64,000 nt of DNA, from NCBI RefSeq assembly GCF_003710815.1, contig NZ_RHHP01000038.1:124001-188000 (forward strand), written 5' to 3'. The stretch is from Brevibacillus centrosporus (lineage in GTDB: Bacteria > Bacillota > Bacilli > Brevibacillales > Brevibacillaceae). Shown here one piece after another: positions 40,955-49,433 of this stretch. Numbering within the stretch: the stretch's first letter is position 1; every line of letters begins with the position of its first letter. The notes beneath the pieces are model-generated. The model searched no databases. It worked only from the letters and a program-made list of their open reading frames with translations, and was not told the origin of the DNA. Made by a program: the position numbers and the translations under genes.

Positions 40955-42337
40955 TTATTTGAGTGTTAGCAGCGACACAGCCTCCACATGACTCGTATGC
41001 GGAAACATATCCACCGGCTGCACGCTCACCAGCTTGTACTTCGTCTGCAGCTTGGCGATATCCTTCGCCAGCGTGGACGGATTACAGGACACGTACACGA
41101 TGCGCGCAGGCGTCACATCCAGAAGGGAGTGAATTAGAGCATCGTCCAGCCCGGTTCGAGGCGGATCGACCACGACGACATCGGGGCGCACGCCCTGCTT
41201 GGCCCATTTGGGCATCAGCTGCTCGGCGCGGCCTACGTGGAAGCTGGCGTTGTCGATCTGGTTGTGCTCCGCATTACGCTTGGCATCGTCCACGGCTTCG
41301 GGAATCAGCTCGATCCCGCGAACCTCGCGCGCATATGGCGCCAGCCACAGTCCGATGGTTCCGGTTCCGCAGTACAAATCCAGCACGAGCTCTTTTCCAG
41401 TGAGACGCGCCGCATCCTTTACCTGATCGTACAGCTTTTTCGTCTGCTCGGGATTGAGCTGGAAAAAGGCGCGCGCAGACAAAGCGAAAGACAGGTCCCC
41501 CAGTTTTTCCGCGATCGTTGGCTTGCCCCAGAGCGAGATGGTTTTGTCCCCGAAGACGAGTGAGGTCTTCTGGGCGTTTACATTTTGCGTGATACCGACA
41601 AGCTGGGGAAGGCGAGTGCGCAGCTCTAGAATCAGTTCCTTGACGCGAGGAATGTCTGGCGTGGCAGTGACCAGCGTCAGCTGCGTCTCACCTGTTCCAA
41701 ATGCGACACGTGCCACGATGGTGCGGATGACGCCTGTCCGCTTCCGTTCATCGTAGACCGCAATGCCGAGCTCCTCGAGAATTTGCTTGGCTGCCTGTAC
41801 GATCTGGCTAGTCGCATCGTGCTGCACCTGACAGCCCTCCAGATTCACAAGGTTATGGCTGCCTGTCTGATACAGTCCTGCGATGAGCTTTCCGTCCTGC
41901 TTGCCCACCTGAAACTGCGCTTTGTTTCGATAGCCCCACGGATTGTCCATGCCGATGGTGTCAGCGACGGGTGGATTGTCCAACCGCGCGTATTTGCGCA
42001 GTGATTCGATGACGATCTCTTTCTTGCTTGCGAGCTGCGCCTGATAGTCCATGTGCTGCAGACTGCAGCCGCCGCATTCTTCGTAGACGGGACAGGGTGG
42101 GACGGTCCGCGACTTGGATTTCTCCACGACCCGCAGCAGGCGAGCGAGCGCATATTTCTCTTTGACCTCGGTCACTTGCGCATGCACGACTTCCCCTGGC
42201 AATGCTTTATCGACAAACACAATTTTGCGTTTGAAATAGCCGATCCCTTCGCCGTTGATGCCCAGACTTTTGATAGTGAGGGTCATCTGCTGGCCGACGC
42301 GGATGCTGGCGTCTTGTTCCTTTTGATACGGTTTCAT
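40955..42337 (-). CDS. rlmD: 23S rRNA (uracil-C5)-methyltransferase, RlmD/RlmCD type
   Basis: SAM-dependent RNA methyltransferase of 460 residues. An N-terminal TRAM domain (about 12-72) is followed by the Fe-S cluster Cys residues in CPVYEECGGC, with a further Cys in NLEGCQV, then the Rossmann methyltransferase domain with DLYCGTGTIGLWLA, VVVDPPRTGL, the catalytic Cys in YVSCNPSTLAKD and the general base Glu in HVEAVSLL. In Bacillus one such enzyme methylates both U747 and U1939. The protein is full length. It is monocistronic and ends at its own terminator. Confidence 0.9.
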   Translation of the reverse strand: MKPYQKEQDASIRVGQQMTLTIKSLGINGEGIGYFKRKIVFVDKALPGEVVHAQVTEVKEKYALARLLRVVEKSKSRTVPPCPVYEECGGCSLQHMDYQAQLASKKEIVIESLRKYARLDNPPVADTIGMDNPWGYRNKAQFQVGKQDGKLIAGLYQTGSHNLVNLEGCQVQHDATSQIVQAAKQILEELGIAVYDERKRTGVIRTIVARVAFGTGETQLTLVTATPDIPRVKELILELRTRLPQLVGITQNVNAQKTSLVFGDKTISLWGKPTIAEKLGDLSFALSARAFFQLNPEQTKKLYDQVKDAARLTGKELVLDLYCGTGTIGLWLAPYAREVRGIELIPEAVDDAKRNAEHNQIDNASFHVGRAEQLMPKWAKQGVRPDVVVVDPPRTGLDDALIHSLLDVTPARIVYVSCNPSTLAKDIAKLQTKYKLVSVQPVDMFPHTSHVEAVSLLTLK

Positions 42338-42435
42338 TAGTTACCGATTCTCCTCAATCATTGGATTGTTCCCTTATTATAGAGTATATTGGTCGAGTAT
42401 GCATGCGGGAGGCATTCCTCACAGATAATGGCAAC

Positions 42436-42464
42436 TTCCTCCCAAGGCATGTTTTTGTTATAAT
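42436..42464 (+). promoter_or_regulatory. Promoter of the 113-residue hypothetical gene
   Basis: TTCCTC (42436-42441) and TATAAT (42459-42464) with a 17-bp spacer, about 35 bases before the start codon. Confidence 0.5.
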
Positions 42465-42499
42465 AATGCGGAGAATTCATGAGGGAGTTGTGGCGCTAG

Positions 42500-42841
42500 A
42501 TGCAAGAGCTATTTGAAAAAATGAAAGAATATCTCAATATGGATACCGAGATTTCCTTTGACGAGTTTGACGGATACTATAAAAAAGTGGTTGCGTTCCT
42601 AAACGACAGCTGGCAAGACTTGAACGAAGACGACACGATGCACATGCTGTTCGTCCTCGATAATCTCAAGTCCAACGGGGAAGATCGTGCGAAGCGCAAA
42701 ACGAAGGAAGCGAAAAAATACGCGAAAATGGCACAGCGCACCGAGATTTGGGCAAACGCGCTGATCGGCCGTCTGCGTGAAGCTGGCTTGAACGACGAAG
42801 AGATCGGCAAGCGTTACGAAGCGATCTACGAAGCCGTGTAA
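42500..42841 (+). CDS. Conserved hypothetical protein, acidic and helical
   Basis: A 113-residue soluble protein without recognised domain. It is rich in Glu, Lys and Asp, predicted mostly helical (MQELFEKMKEYLN, SFDEFDGYYKKVVAFL, AKRKTKEAKKYAKMAQ) and has no signal or membrane segment. It has its own promoter, a GAGGGAG site and a strong terminator, so it is a real monocistronic gene. No function can be assigned. Confidence 0.7.
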   Translation: MQELFEKMKEYLNMDTEISFDEFDGYYKKVVAFLNDSWQDLNEDDTMHMLFVLDNLKSNGEDRAKRKTKEAKKYAKMAQRTEIWANALIGRLREAGLNDEEIGKRYEAIYEAV

Positions 42842-42862
42842 AAGTTGCAAGAAAAGGTCAAG

Positions 42863-42898
42863 AGGATGTAGCTGTCTTAGGCAGCTGCATCCTTTTTT
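42863..42898 (+). terminator. Terminator after the hypothetical gene
   Basis: AGGATGTAGCTG pairs with CAGCTGCATCCT (one G-T pair), followed by six T. Confidence 0.85.
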
Positions 42899-42946
42899 CG
42901 TACACAGAAAGCGGCTTTTCCTGACTGTGCGCTCAGCACAATCTCT

Positions 42947-42976
42947 TTGACAACCGTTCCTTTTAACATTTATAAT
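42947..42976 (+). promoter_or_regulatory. Promoter of the ilvA T-box leader
   Basis: TTGACA (42947-42952) and TATAAT (42971-42976) are spaced by 18 bp. Confidence 0.75.
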
Positions 42977-42989
42977 GTGAAAAAATTTG

Positions 42990-43308
42990 AATTAGTTTGT
43001 ACGATTGCGTTGATAAGGAAGAGTAGGAGCAGTGAGCAGCGTTCAGAGAGCCGTCCCCCGCGCTGAAAGGATGGTCGCCAGCATGCATTCGAAAATCACC
43101 TTGGAGCGGTGTTCTCGAAAAAGAGGGTTGCCCCTTTTTTAGTAAAGAACAACGGATTCGTCCACGTTACCGGACGGGAGTTCCTCGATTGAACTTCCTT
43201 AAGTCTGTTTTTCGTGAGGAAAGCAGAATTGCTGAGTGGTACCGCGATGCTCTCGCCTCAGCCAGCCATGCGTGAATAACGCTGCTGGCAGGGCGGGGGC
43301 TTTTTTCG
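42990..43308 (+). ncRNA. T-box leader (isoleucine specifier) upstream of ilvA
   Basis: The T-box core TGAGTGGTACCGCG is at 43233-43246. Stem I begins near 43015 and contains the specifier loop GAAAATCACCTTGGAG, where ATC at 43095-43097 is in the usual place before ACC and reads as an isoleucine codon. The terminator stem lies at about 43249-43300 (GCTCTCGCCT with AGGGCGGGGGC), followed by six T. Uncharged tRNA-Ile should stabilise the antiterminator and switch on ilvA. Confidence 0.9.
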
Positions 43309-43368
43309 TTTCCGATCCTTTCCTACAGGATAGATACCAATGAACGGTCAGAGAGGAGTTTTATCGAT

Positions 43369-44628
43369 ATGCCAAAAACAATGCAGACAGTCAGAGTGGA
43401 AGATGTAGTAGTAGCCAATCATGCGTTAAAAGACGTGGTAGAAAAAACGCCCTTGCAAAAGAGCAAGCAGCTTTCCGAACGCTATGGCTGCAATGTCTAT
43501 TTGAAACGGGAAGATTTGCAGGTGGTCAGGTCCTTCAAAATTCGGGGCGCGTACCATTTCATCCGCAGCCTGTCGGAAGAGTCGCGGGAGAGGGGAGTCG
43601 TTTGCGCCAGTGCCGGGAACCATGCGCAAGGAGTGGCTTACTCGTGCCAGGACCTGAAAATCCAAGGAACGATCTTCATGCCGACGACGACACCGCGCCA
43701 AAAAGTATCGCAAGTCAAGCTCTTCGGCGGCGAGTACGTGGAAGTGGTGCTGGTCGGAGATACATTTGACGATTCATTTGCGGAGGCGATGAAGTACTGC
43801 TTGCAGGAGGAGCGTACCTTCGTACATCCGTTCGACGATCCGCTGGTGGTGGCTGGACAGGGAACGGTCGGGCTGGAAATCTTGAACGACATGGAAGAGC
43901 CAGCGGATTTCGTCATCGCGGGGATTGGCGGGGGCGGTTTAGTAGCAGGGATCGGCAGCTACGTAAAAGGAGTCAGCCCTTCTACGAGGATCATCGGGGT
44001 AGAGCCAGCAGGAGCGCCGTCCATGAAAGCCGCTCTGGACAAAGGGGACGTCGTCACGCTGGATGAGATCGACAAGTTCGTGGATGGAGCAGCAGTGAAA
44101 CAGGTAGGACAGCTCACCATGTCGATTTGCCAAAGTGTATTGGATGACATCGTGCTCGTGCCGGAAGGAAAAGTGTGCACGACGATCCTGGAGCTGTACA
44201 ACAGCAGTGCGATTGTGGTCGAGCCTGCTGGAGCTTTGTCCATCGCGGCTCTCGATTTGTACCGGGATCAGATAGCCGGGAAAAATGTGGTATGCGTCAT
44301 TAGCGGAGGAAACAACGACATTGACCGGATGCAGGAAATCAAGGAGCGCTCCTTGCTGCATGAAGGCTTGAAGCACTACTTTGTACTCAACTTCGCACAG
44401 CGCGCTGGGGCACTGCGCGAGTTCATGGAAAAGGTGCTTGGACCACACGACGACATTACCCGCTTTGAGTACACCAAAAAGAACAACAAGGAAAACGGAC
44501 CGGCCTTGGTAGGAATTGAGCTGAAGTGCAAGGAAGACTACGAGCCACTCGTGGCACGCATGAAACTGCACGGCATCAGCTACGTGGAAATCACCAACGA
44601 TCCATATCTGTTTCATCTGTTGATTTAA
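43369..44628 (+). CDS. ilvA: Threonine ammonia-lyase (threonine dehydratase)
   Basis: PLP-dependent enzyme of 419 residues that converts threonine to 2-oxobutanoate, the first committed step of isoleucine synthesis. The Schiff-base Lys is in VVRSFKIRGAY (K57), the phosphate-binding glycine loop is IAGIGGGGLVAG and ASAGNHAQG precedes it. The C-terminal part (about 330-419) forms one ACT-like regulatory domain (KHYFVLNFAQRAGALREF), as in the shorter Bacillus-type IlvA. The T-box with an isoleucine specifier confirms the biosynthetic role. Confidence 0.93.
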   Translation: MPKTMQTVRVEDVVVANHALKDVVEKTPLQKSKQLSERYGCNVYLKREDLQVVRSFKIRGAYHFIRSLSEESRERGVVCASAGNHAQGVAYSCQDLKIQGTIFMPTTTPRQKVSQVKLFGGEYVEVVLVGDTFDDSFAEAMKYCLQEERTFVHPFDDPLVVAGQGTVGLEILNDMEEPADFVIAGIGGGGLVAGIGSYVKGVSPSTRIIGVEPAGAPSMKAALDKGDVVTLDEIDKFVDGAAVKQVGQLTMSICQSVLDDIVLVPEGKVCTTILELYNSSAIVVEPAGALSIAALDLYRDQIAGKNVVCVISGGNNDIDRMQEIKERSLLHEGLKHYFVLNFAQRAGALREFMEKVLGPHDDITRFEYTKKNNKENGPALVGIELKCKEDYEPLVARMKLHGISYVEITNDPYLFHLLI

Positions 44629-44811
44629 GGCGGTTGTGTTACAACAGTTTGAGAAAATGCAAAAATGTATGAATACAGCGAAAATAAGAGCAAACAGCAG
44701 AAAACAGGAGTGAGAAAAAGATAATACGGCGTAATGTATTATAACAAACTTTTATAAAACAGACTCTGTTGTAATACAATACAGATAACAACACAACAGG
44801 GGGTTTTATCG

Positions 44812-44973
44812 ATGACGCCAATCACTTCTTTTTTCCGCAACCTGGAGGCAAAATGCTGTGCTGCTTGCGGTGAAACCATTCACGAGCAGGCAGAATCCTA
44901 CGCAAACGAATGCTCCACTTGCCAGGAGAAAATGAGCTACGACGCTTACAAGTACTATCACCAAAAGAAATAA
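44812..44973 (+). CDS. YhfH-like small zinc-ribbon protein
   Basis: A 53-residue protein with two CxxC knuckles (CCAACGETIHEQAESY and NECSTCQE) expected to bind one zinc ion. The arrangement FFRNL, then CxxCG, EQAESY and CxxC, fits the YhfH family of small Bacillota proteins of unknown function. GGGGG lies 8 nt before ATG 44812, and a terminator follows 20 bases after the stop. The upstream region carries inverted GTAATACA-like repeats that may be an operator. Confidence 0.75.
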   Translation: MTPITSFFRNLEAKCCAACGETIHEQAESYANECSTCQEKMSYDAYKYYHQKK

Positions 44974-44991
44974 TGCGAGTAGTCGATATGT

Positions 44992-45033
44992 GAGGTGTAC
45001 CACATGGTGAAAAGCCAGGGTACGCCTCTTTTG
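44992..45033 (+). terminator. Terminator after the YhfH-like gene
   Basis: GAGGTGTACC pairs with GGTACGCCTC (one G-T pair), followed by TTTTG. Confidence 0.75.
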
Positions 45034-45115
45034 TTTGCCTGAAATGAGAACAGAAGGAATAGCAGGGAATTTCCAGAATGAGTATAGGCAGGAAATCGGT
45101 GGAGGGAGGCGTCAT

Positions 45116-45500
45116 ATGCATATCTTGCCTTTTACTGCGGACATGGTGGAGGATGCAGCGAAACTGCTGGCTTCGCGCCATCAAAAAGACCGTTTGGCGA
45201 CAGCCGCGATAAAAATGGGGAGCTCGTCGGCTATCTTTTCGGGGAAAAAACGGCAAGTACCATTCGCGGACAGTTCGCAGAGCTGTATCAGGAACTGTAT
45301 GCAGCAGCAGCCCAGACATGGGTGGATGAAGGCTACTTTTCTCATTTTACGCTTATTCCAGCACTCACGGGACGCTATCCCTTGAAACACTCGGGGAACA
45401 AACGAAAACACAATTACCGCTGCCAGGAGCACAGCTTCGGTTGGCGACCATGGATGACCGACAAGCGCTGGGAGACGTTTCTCCATGGATTCGGACTCAC
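45116..45500 (+). pseudogene. Decayed two-domain GNAT acetyltransferase
   Basis: The gene begins normally (GGAGGGAGG, ATG 45116, MHILPFTADMVEDAAKLLASRH), but an internal stretch is deleted after HQKDR. The next recognisable segment lies in another frame (ELVGYLFGEKTASTIRGQFAE, then WVDEGYFSHFTLIPAL). A further deletion and frame change lead to LRLATMDDRQALGD, which looks like the start of a second GNAT domain. At least two frame disruptions and two deletions show it is not functional. Confidence 0.7.
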
Positions 45501-45536
45501 CATGGGCGAGAGGATAGGAAAAGGGGGGAAATGGAA

Positions 45537-46061
45537 ATGGCAACAGCTGCAATGATAAAGGAACTGTTCCAGGCAGCACAGACGGGTAACCTCGCAAAAT
45601 TGCGCGAGCTTTTAGAGGCAGACAGCTCACTTGCTAATATAGAAAACGAAGAGGGCCTGACCATATTGGGGTACGCCGCTCACTTCGGCCATAAAGAGGC
45701 GGTTGCCTTATTGGTGGATCACGGAGCCAATGTACAAGCCGTGTCCCATTCCAAAATCGCGTATATCCCGTCCAATACGGCCTTGCATGCTGCCATCGCT
45801 GGAGAAGGAGATGTGGTAGTGATCCGCTTGCTGCTCGAGCGAGGTGCGAAGACCGACATCTTTGACAGCAATGGCCATACCTGTCTGCACACGGCAGCCT
45901 TCCATGACGAGCATGTCGAGATTATCCGCCTGCTGCTTGCGTACGGAGCTGCGATCAACGAGCCAGCAAATAACGAAGGGAAGCATACTGCACTCACCCT
46001 TGCTTTGGAAAAAGGAAACGAGAAGGTCGCGGCGTACCTGCGACAACACGGAGCGATCTGA
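45537..46061 (+). CDS. Ankyrin-repeat protein
   Basis: A 174-residue soluble protein made of about four to five ankyrin repeats, recognisable by LLEADSSLANIENEEGLTILGYAAHFGHKEAVALLVDHGANV, TALHAAIAGEGDVVVIRLLLERGAKTD and CLHTAAFHDEHVEIIRLLLAYGA, with each repeat about 33 residues. These mediate protein-protein contacts; the partner is unknown. Start ATG 45537 is 8 nt behind AGGGGGG; ATG 45531 is too close. It follows the GNAT remnant and ends at a clear terminator. Confidence 0.85.
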   Translation: MATAAMIKELFQAAQTGNLAKLRELLEADSSLANIENEEGLTILGYAAHFGHKEAVALLVDHGANVQAVSHSKIAYIPSNTALHAAIAGEGDVVVIRLLLERGAKTDIFDSNGHTCLHTAAFHDEHVEIIRLLLAYGAAINEPANNEGKHTALTLALEKGNEKVAAYLRQHGAI

Positions 46062-46099
46062 GCAGTCATACACAAAATAAATTCGAGCCTACTGCATAC

Positions 46100-46133
46100 A
46101 AAAGCCGCTGAGGACTCATCCACAGCGGCTTTT
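46100..46133. terminator. Bidirectional terminator after the ankyrin gene
   Basis: AAAAGCCGCTG pairs with CAGCGGCTTTT around 12 nt, with A and T tracts on both sides; it serves the convergent gene as well. Confidence 0.88.
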
Positions 46134-46146
46134 GTACAGGGCTCCC

Positions 46147-46458
46147 CTATCGTGTGCTGGGAGCGCTGGTTTTGTCCTGTGCTTGTTTTTTGACGTAGTC
46201 GATCAAACCGAGCTGGAAGCCCTCCTGGGTGAGCAAACGCTGAGCCTCATACGTACCGGAGTAGTAGGCCAGGACATGTGGGTCATTTTCCAGAATCTCT
46301 TTACAGGCAGCGTCTTGTGACAGCTCCTGGTACCAATCGGCTTGCTTGATCTGGGCTACCAGGTCCTCATAGGCAGGCTCCGGCTTTTTCCAAGGGTTTA
46401 GCCTGTGAATGATTTCTCCGAAGATCGCGACGACGACCAGAATGACGATAAGAAACAT
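46147..46458 (-). CDS. Small membrane-anchored protein of unknown function
   Basis: A 103-residue protein with one N-terminal transmembrane helix (FLIVILVVVAIFGEII) and a soluble cytoplasmic part with YEDLVAQIKQADWYQEL, HVLAYYSGTYEAQRLLTQEG and a charged tail. The family is not recognised. ATG 46458 is chosen because GAGGTGA lies 6 nt upstream; a GTG at 46467 overlaps this site. It converges with the ankyrin gene on a shared terminator. Confidence 0.65.
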   Translation of the reverse strand: MFLIVILVVVAIFGEIIHRLNPWKKPEPAYEDLVAQIKQADWYQELSQDAACKEILENDPHVLAYYSGTYEAQRLLTQEGFQLGLIDYVKKQAQDKTSAPSTR

Positions 46459-46590
46459 GGCTGTCACCTCATAGGTTGGTTCACCACCATGTTACCACTC
46501 TGTAGAACCTCTTTGCTACGAAAGAAAGCTGTTCACTTGCAAAAGGAGTGAAAAGCGGGCATTCTAGGAAAGAGAAAAAGGAGGGAAAGT

Positions 46591-47157
46591 ATGTTTCATC
46601 CTCTTGTGTTTGACAATATCAGGGTTGTATTGGAGGGAGCGGTATACGACCGTGATTTTGAAGGAGCGATCTTGATTACGGGACGCTCTGATGTGATGGA
46701 TATGGCGACGTTTCATCGCTTGTTTCAAATCGAGTTCAAGCTGGCGGAAGCAGCAGAGAAAGAGGAGGCAGTCACCGCCCAGATGCAGCTGCGTACTGGA
46801 CTTGCCGATATTGCGGCGGAGCAGCTCGAGCAGCCATTGACTGACCAGATTGGCTGCACGATTTGCATCCATTTTCATTTGCCCATGAATGTGAAAAGCG
46901 AGATTCCGGAAGAGGCGAAAGCGATCACGAGTATGCTCAACGATATCTGGGGACATCGCCCGTACATCACGCATCTGTTAAAAGCACGCATGGAGGAGAG
47001 TCGATTTGAATGGCCTCCTGAGCGAGTAGACAACCAGATTACCCTCGATTTTTATCGGAAAATTGATGAGGGCAATATTGATGATCTTCGCGATTTAATC
47101 GATCATACGATAGAGTCTTTGCAGCAGCTCCAAGTCTATTTGGATAAACAAGCATAA
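46591..47157 (+). CDS. Conserved hypothetical protein
   Basis: A 188-residue soluble protein, no signal or membrane segment. The N-terminal part looks beta-rich (FDNIRVVLEGAVYDRDFEGAILITGRSDVMDM), the middle has IGCTICIHFHLPM and the C-terminal part is helical and acidic (VDNQITLDFYRKIDEGNIDDLRDLIDHTIESL). I do not recognise the family. AGGAGGGAAAGT precedes ATG 46591. bioY follows about 90 bases later behind its own promoter, so the two are probably independent. Confidence 0.65.
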   Translation: MFHPLVFDNIRVVLEGAVYDRDFEGAILITGRSDVMDMATFHRLFQIEFKLAEAAEKEEAVTAQMQLRTGLADIAAEQLEQPLTDQIGCTICIHFHLPMNVKSEIPEEAKAITSMLNDIWGHRPYITHLLKARMEESRFEWPPERVDNQITLDFYRKIDEGNIDDLRDLIDHTIESLQQLQVYLDKQA

Positions 47158-47172
47158 ATTTTGGTACAGCCA

Positions 47173-47233
47173 TTTACATTTCTCATGAGGCGTATTATTA
47201 TTTCGTTAACCTTATTTATAAAATGGTTAACAA
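47173..47233 (+). promoter_or_regulatory. bioY promoter with BirA-type operator
   Basis: TTTACA (47173-47178) and TATTAT (47196-47201) have a 17-bp spacer. Just after the -10 lies CGTTAACC ... GGTTAACAA (47204-47233), an inverted repeat with a 13-bp centre that matches the biotin operator bound by the biotin repressor BirA in Bacillota. Repression when biotin is abundant is expected. Confidence 0.82.
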
Positions 47234-47249
47234 ATGGAGGCTCGTACAT

Positions 47250-47813
47250 ATGAGAAACGAAAGACTGAGATGGCTTCTTTTATCTGCAATTTTTGCTGCG
47301 ATTATGGCAGTCCTGTCTCAATTGACGATTCCGCTGCCCTTGATCCCGATTACAGGGCAGACTTTGGCGGTAGGTCTGACCGCGACGATATTGGGTAGCC
47401 GCTATGGTACCTTGGCGATATTCATCTACGTCCTGCTGGGAGCGATCGGACTCCCTGTCTTCACGGAAGCGAGCGGCGGTCTGCAAGTCTTGTTTGGGAA
47501 AACAGGCGGGTATATTTTCGGATTTATCCTGACCGTTTACGCCACGGGTCTTATTTTGGAAAAGGTGGGCTTCACTTTGAAAAATGCCATTATCGCAAAC
47601 ATCGTGGGAATGGTAATCACGCTGATCTGCGGCTCGGTCCAATTGAAATTCGTCCTGGACATTCCTTGGGACAAAGCAGTGGCATTTGGAGCTACCCCGT
47701 TTGTGGTGGTAGGGGTCGTCAAAGCTGTTCTGGCATCGATCATCGGGATCAAGGTCAGAGAGCGCCTGATTGCGACACGCCTGCTGCGAATGGAACAGCC
47801 GACGATCCGCTAA
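47250..47813 (+). CDS. bioY: Biotin transporter BioY (ECF S component)
   Basis: Integral membrane substrate-binding subunit of an ECF-type vitamin importer, 187 residues and about six helices. Family motifs include LTIPLPLIPITGQTLAVGLTATILG, YVLLGAIGLPVFTEASGGLQVLFGKTGGYIFGF and VLASIIGIKVRERL. TGGAGG lies 9 nt before ATG 47250. No ECF ATPase or T component is adjacent, so it must work with shared EcfAT modules or alone. The BirA-type operator upstream supports biotin as ligand. Confidence 0.93.
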   Translation: MRNERLRWLLLSAIFAAIMAVLSQLTIPLPLIPITGQTLAVGLTATILGSRYGTLAIFIYVLLGAIGLPVFTEASGGLQVLFGKTGGYIFGFILTVYATGLILEKVGFTLKNAIIANIVGMVITLICGSVQLKFVLDIPWDKAVAFGATPFVVVGVVKAVLASIIGIKVRERLIATRLLRMEQPTIR

Positions 47814-47832
47814 CAAACAGAATCATCTCTCG

Positions 47833-47862
47833 AAGCCATCCCTTCAGCGGATGGCTTTTTTT
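47833..47862 (+). terminator. Terminator after bioY
   Basis: AAGCCATCC pairs with GGATGGCTT around a 7-nt loop, followed by T. Confidence 0.85.
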
Positions 47863-47926
47863 CGCATAAACTCCTTTTTGTGCCGGATACTATTGATGAC
47901 ATGCTTTATGACACGAGGAGGACAAG

Positions 47927-49267
47927 ATGAACGAGACCATTACTGGACCAAAAGGGCTTCCCATTACAGGCAACCTGCTTTCGTTTCGGCGCAATCCTCT
48001 CCAATTTATCCGCTCGGCATCAAAGTCGCACGGGGATGTGGTGCTGTTTCGCTTTGGTCCCAAACGGAATGTCTATTTATTAACCAATCCGGATCATATC
48101 AAGGAAGTGCTGGTCACCAAGCAAGCCCATTTTCGGAAGGGCAAAGGGCTGCAGGTAGCAAAGGCGGTAGTGGGCGATGGAATTCTCACCAGTGAAGGCA
48201 AAAAACATCTGCGGCAGCGCCGATTGATGCAGCCTGCCTTTCATCGGGAACGCATCGCGACTTACGGGGACGTCATGGTCAGGCAAGGTGTGGATCTCAT
48301 GTCCGAGTGGAGGGATGGGGACGTACGCGATATCCATCACGACATGATGAAAGTCACACTGGCGATCATTACGGAAACGATGTTTGGAAAAAGCGTCAAG
48401 GAAGGAGCATCCGAGATCGGTCACGCGATCGATGTAGGGCTCCGCTATGTCGCGAATAAAGCCTCTTCCTTCATCGATATTCCTCTCTCTGTGCCGACGC
48501 GGAGCAACCGCGAGTTTTTGGAGTCGAATGAGCTGCTGGATAAAACGATTTTTTCGTTGATTGAGGCAAGGCGCAATAATGATGAGCCAGGGAAGGATCT
48601 CTTGGGGATGCTGCTCGCAGCACGTGATGAAGAGGATGGAACCGGAATGACCGATGAGCAGGTGCGCGACGAGGTCATGACGATCTTTGTCGCGGGACAT
48701 GAGACGACCGCCAATACGATGTCGTGGATCTTCTACCTGCTGGCCCGTCATCCAGAAGCAGAGAAGAAGCTGCATGAAGAGCTGGCGACGGTCCTGGGAG
48801 AGAGACTGCCCGCTGTAGAGGATCTTCCGGAGCTTAAGTATACCAATCTTGTCGTGTACGAGTCGCTGCGCCTGTATCCGGCTGCGTGGACGATCAACCG
48901 GGAAGTAGTCGAGGAAGTGGAGATTGGGGGACACACGTATCAGCCAGGGGAAACGCTGATGATGAGTCAGTATGTCATGCACCGCGATGAGCGTTTCTAC
49001 GAAAACCCGGATGCCTTTATCCCGGAGCGGTTTGCGACAGATTTGCTCAAACAAATCCCGACATTTGCCTTCTTTCCGTTTGGCGGTGGTCCGCGTGTAT
49101 GTATCGGGAACAACTTTGCTTTGATGGAAGCCACCTTGCTCTTAGCTACGTTTGCCCAGCGCTATCAGCTGAGGCTGGCTGAGCCTGGTCAGATCGTGGA
49201 GCCTGAACCTCTCGTGACCTTGCGTCCGAAAAACGGTTTGCGGATGCGTTTGGAAAAAAGAGGGTAA
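47927..49267 (+). CDS. Cytochrome P450
   Basis: A 446-residue soluble P450 monooxygenase without membrane anchor. Diagnostic motifs are the I-helix AGHETT at about residue 256, ExxR in YESLRLYP, the PERF region and the haem loop FFPFGGGPRVCIGN with the thiolate Cys at about residue 392. The proline-rich start (GPKGLPITGNLLSF) and overall pattern resemble fatty-acid or terpenoid-type bacterial P450s related to CYP102/CYP4-like classes. No ferredoxin or reductase gene is adjacent, so the redox partner is elsewhere. Substrate unknown. Confidence 0.92.
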   Translation: MNETITGPKGLPITGNLLSFRRNPLQFIRSASKSHGDVVLFRFGPKRNVYLLTNPDHIKEVLVTKQAHFRKGKGLQVAKAVVGDGILTSEGKKHLRQRRLMQPAFHRERIATYGDVMVRQGVDLMSEWRDGDVRDIHHDMMKVTLAIITETMFGKSVKEGASEIGHAIDVGLRYVANKASSFIDIPLSVPTRSNREFLESNELLDKTIFSLIEARRNNDEPGKDLLGMLLAARDEEDGTGMTDEQVRDEVMTIFVAGHETTANTMSWIFYLLARHPEAEKKLHEELATVLGERLPAVEDLPELKYTNLVVYESLRLYPAAWTINREVVEEVEIGGHTYQPGETLMMSQYVMHRDERFYENPDAFIPERFATDLLKQIPTFAFFPFGGGPRVCIGNNFALMEATLLLATFAQRYQLRLAEPGQIVEPEPLVTLRPKNGLRMRLEKRG

Positions 49268-49433
49268 ATATCGTTCTGAAAACAAAAAAAAGGCATCTTT
49301 TCACGAACGGATGTGCCGCATTGTGTCAGATACCGAACTGGGGGTTATTTATCACTGAAAGCAACATGCTTACATCTTGTACTATATCAAACAAAAATAA
49401 AGAATATGTTAACGGGATATAAATCTAAATAAA

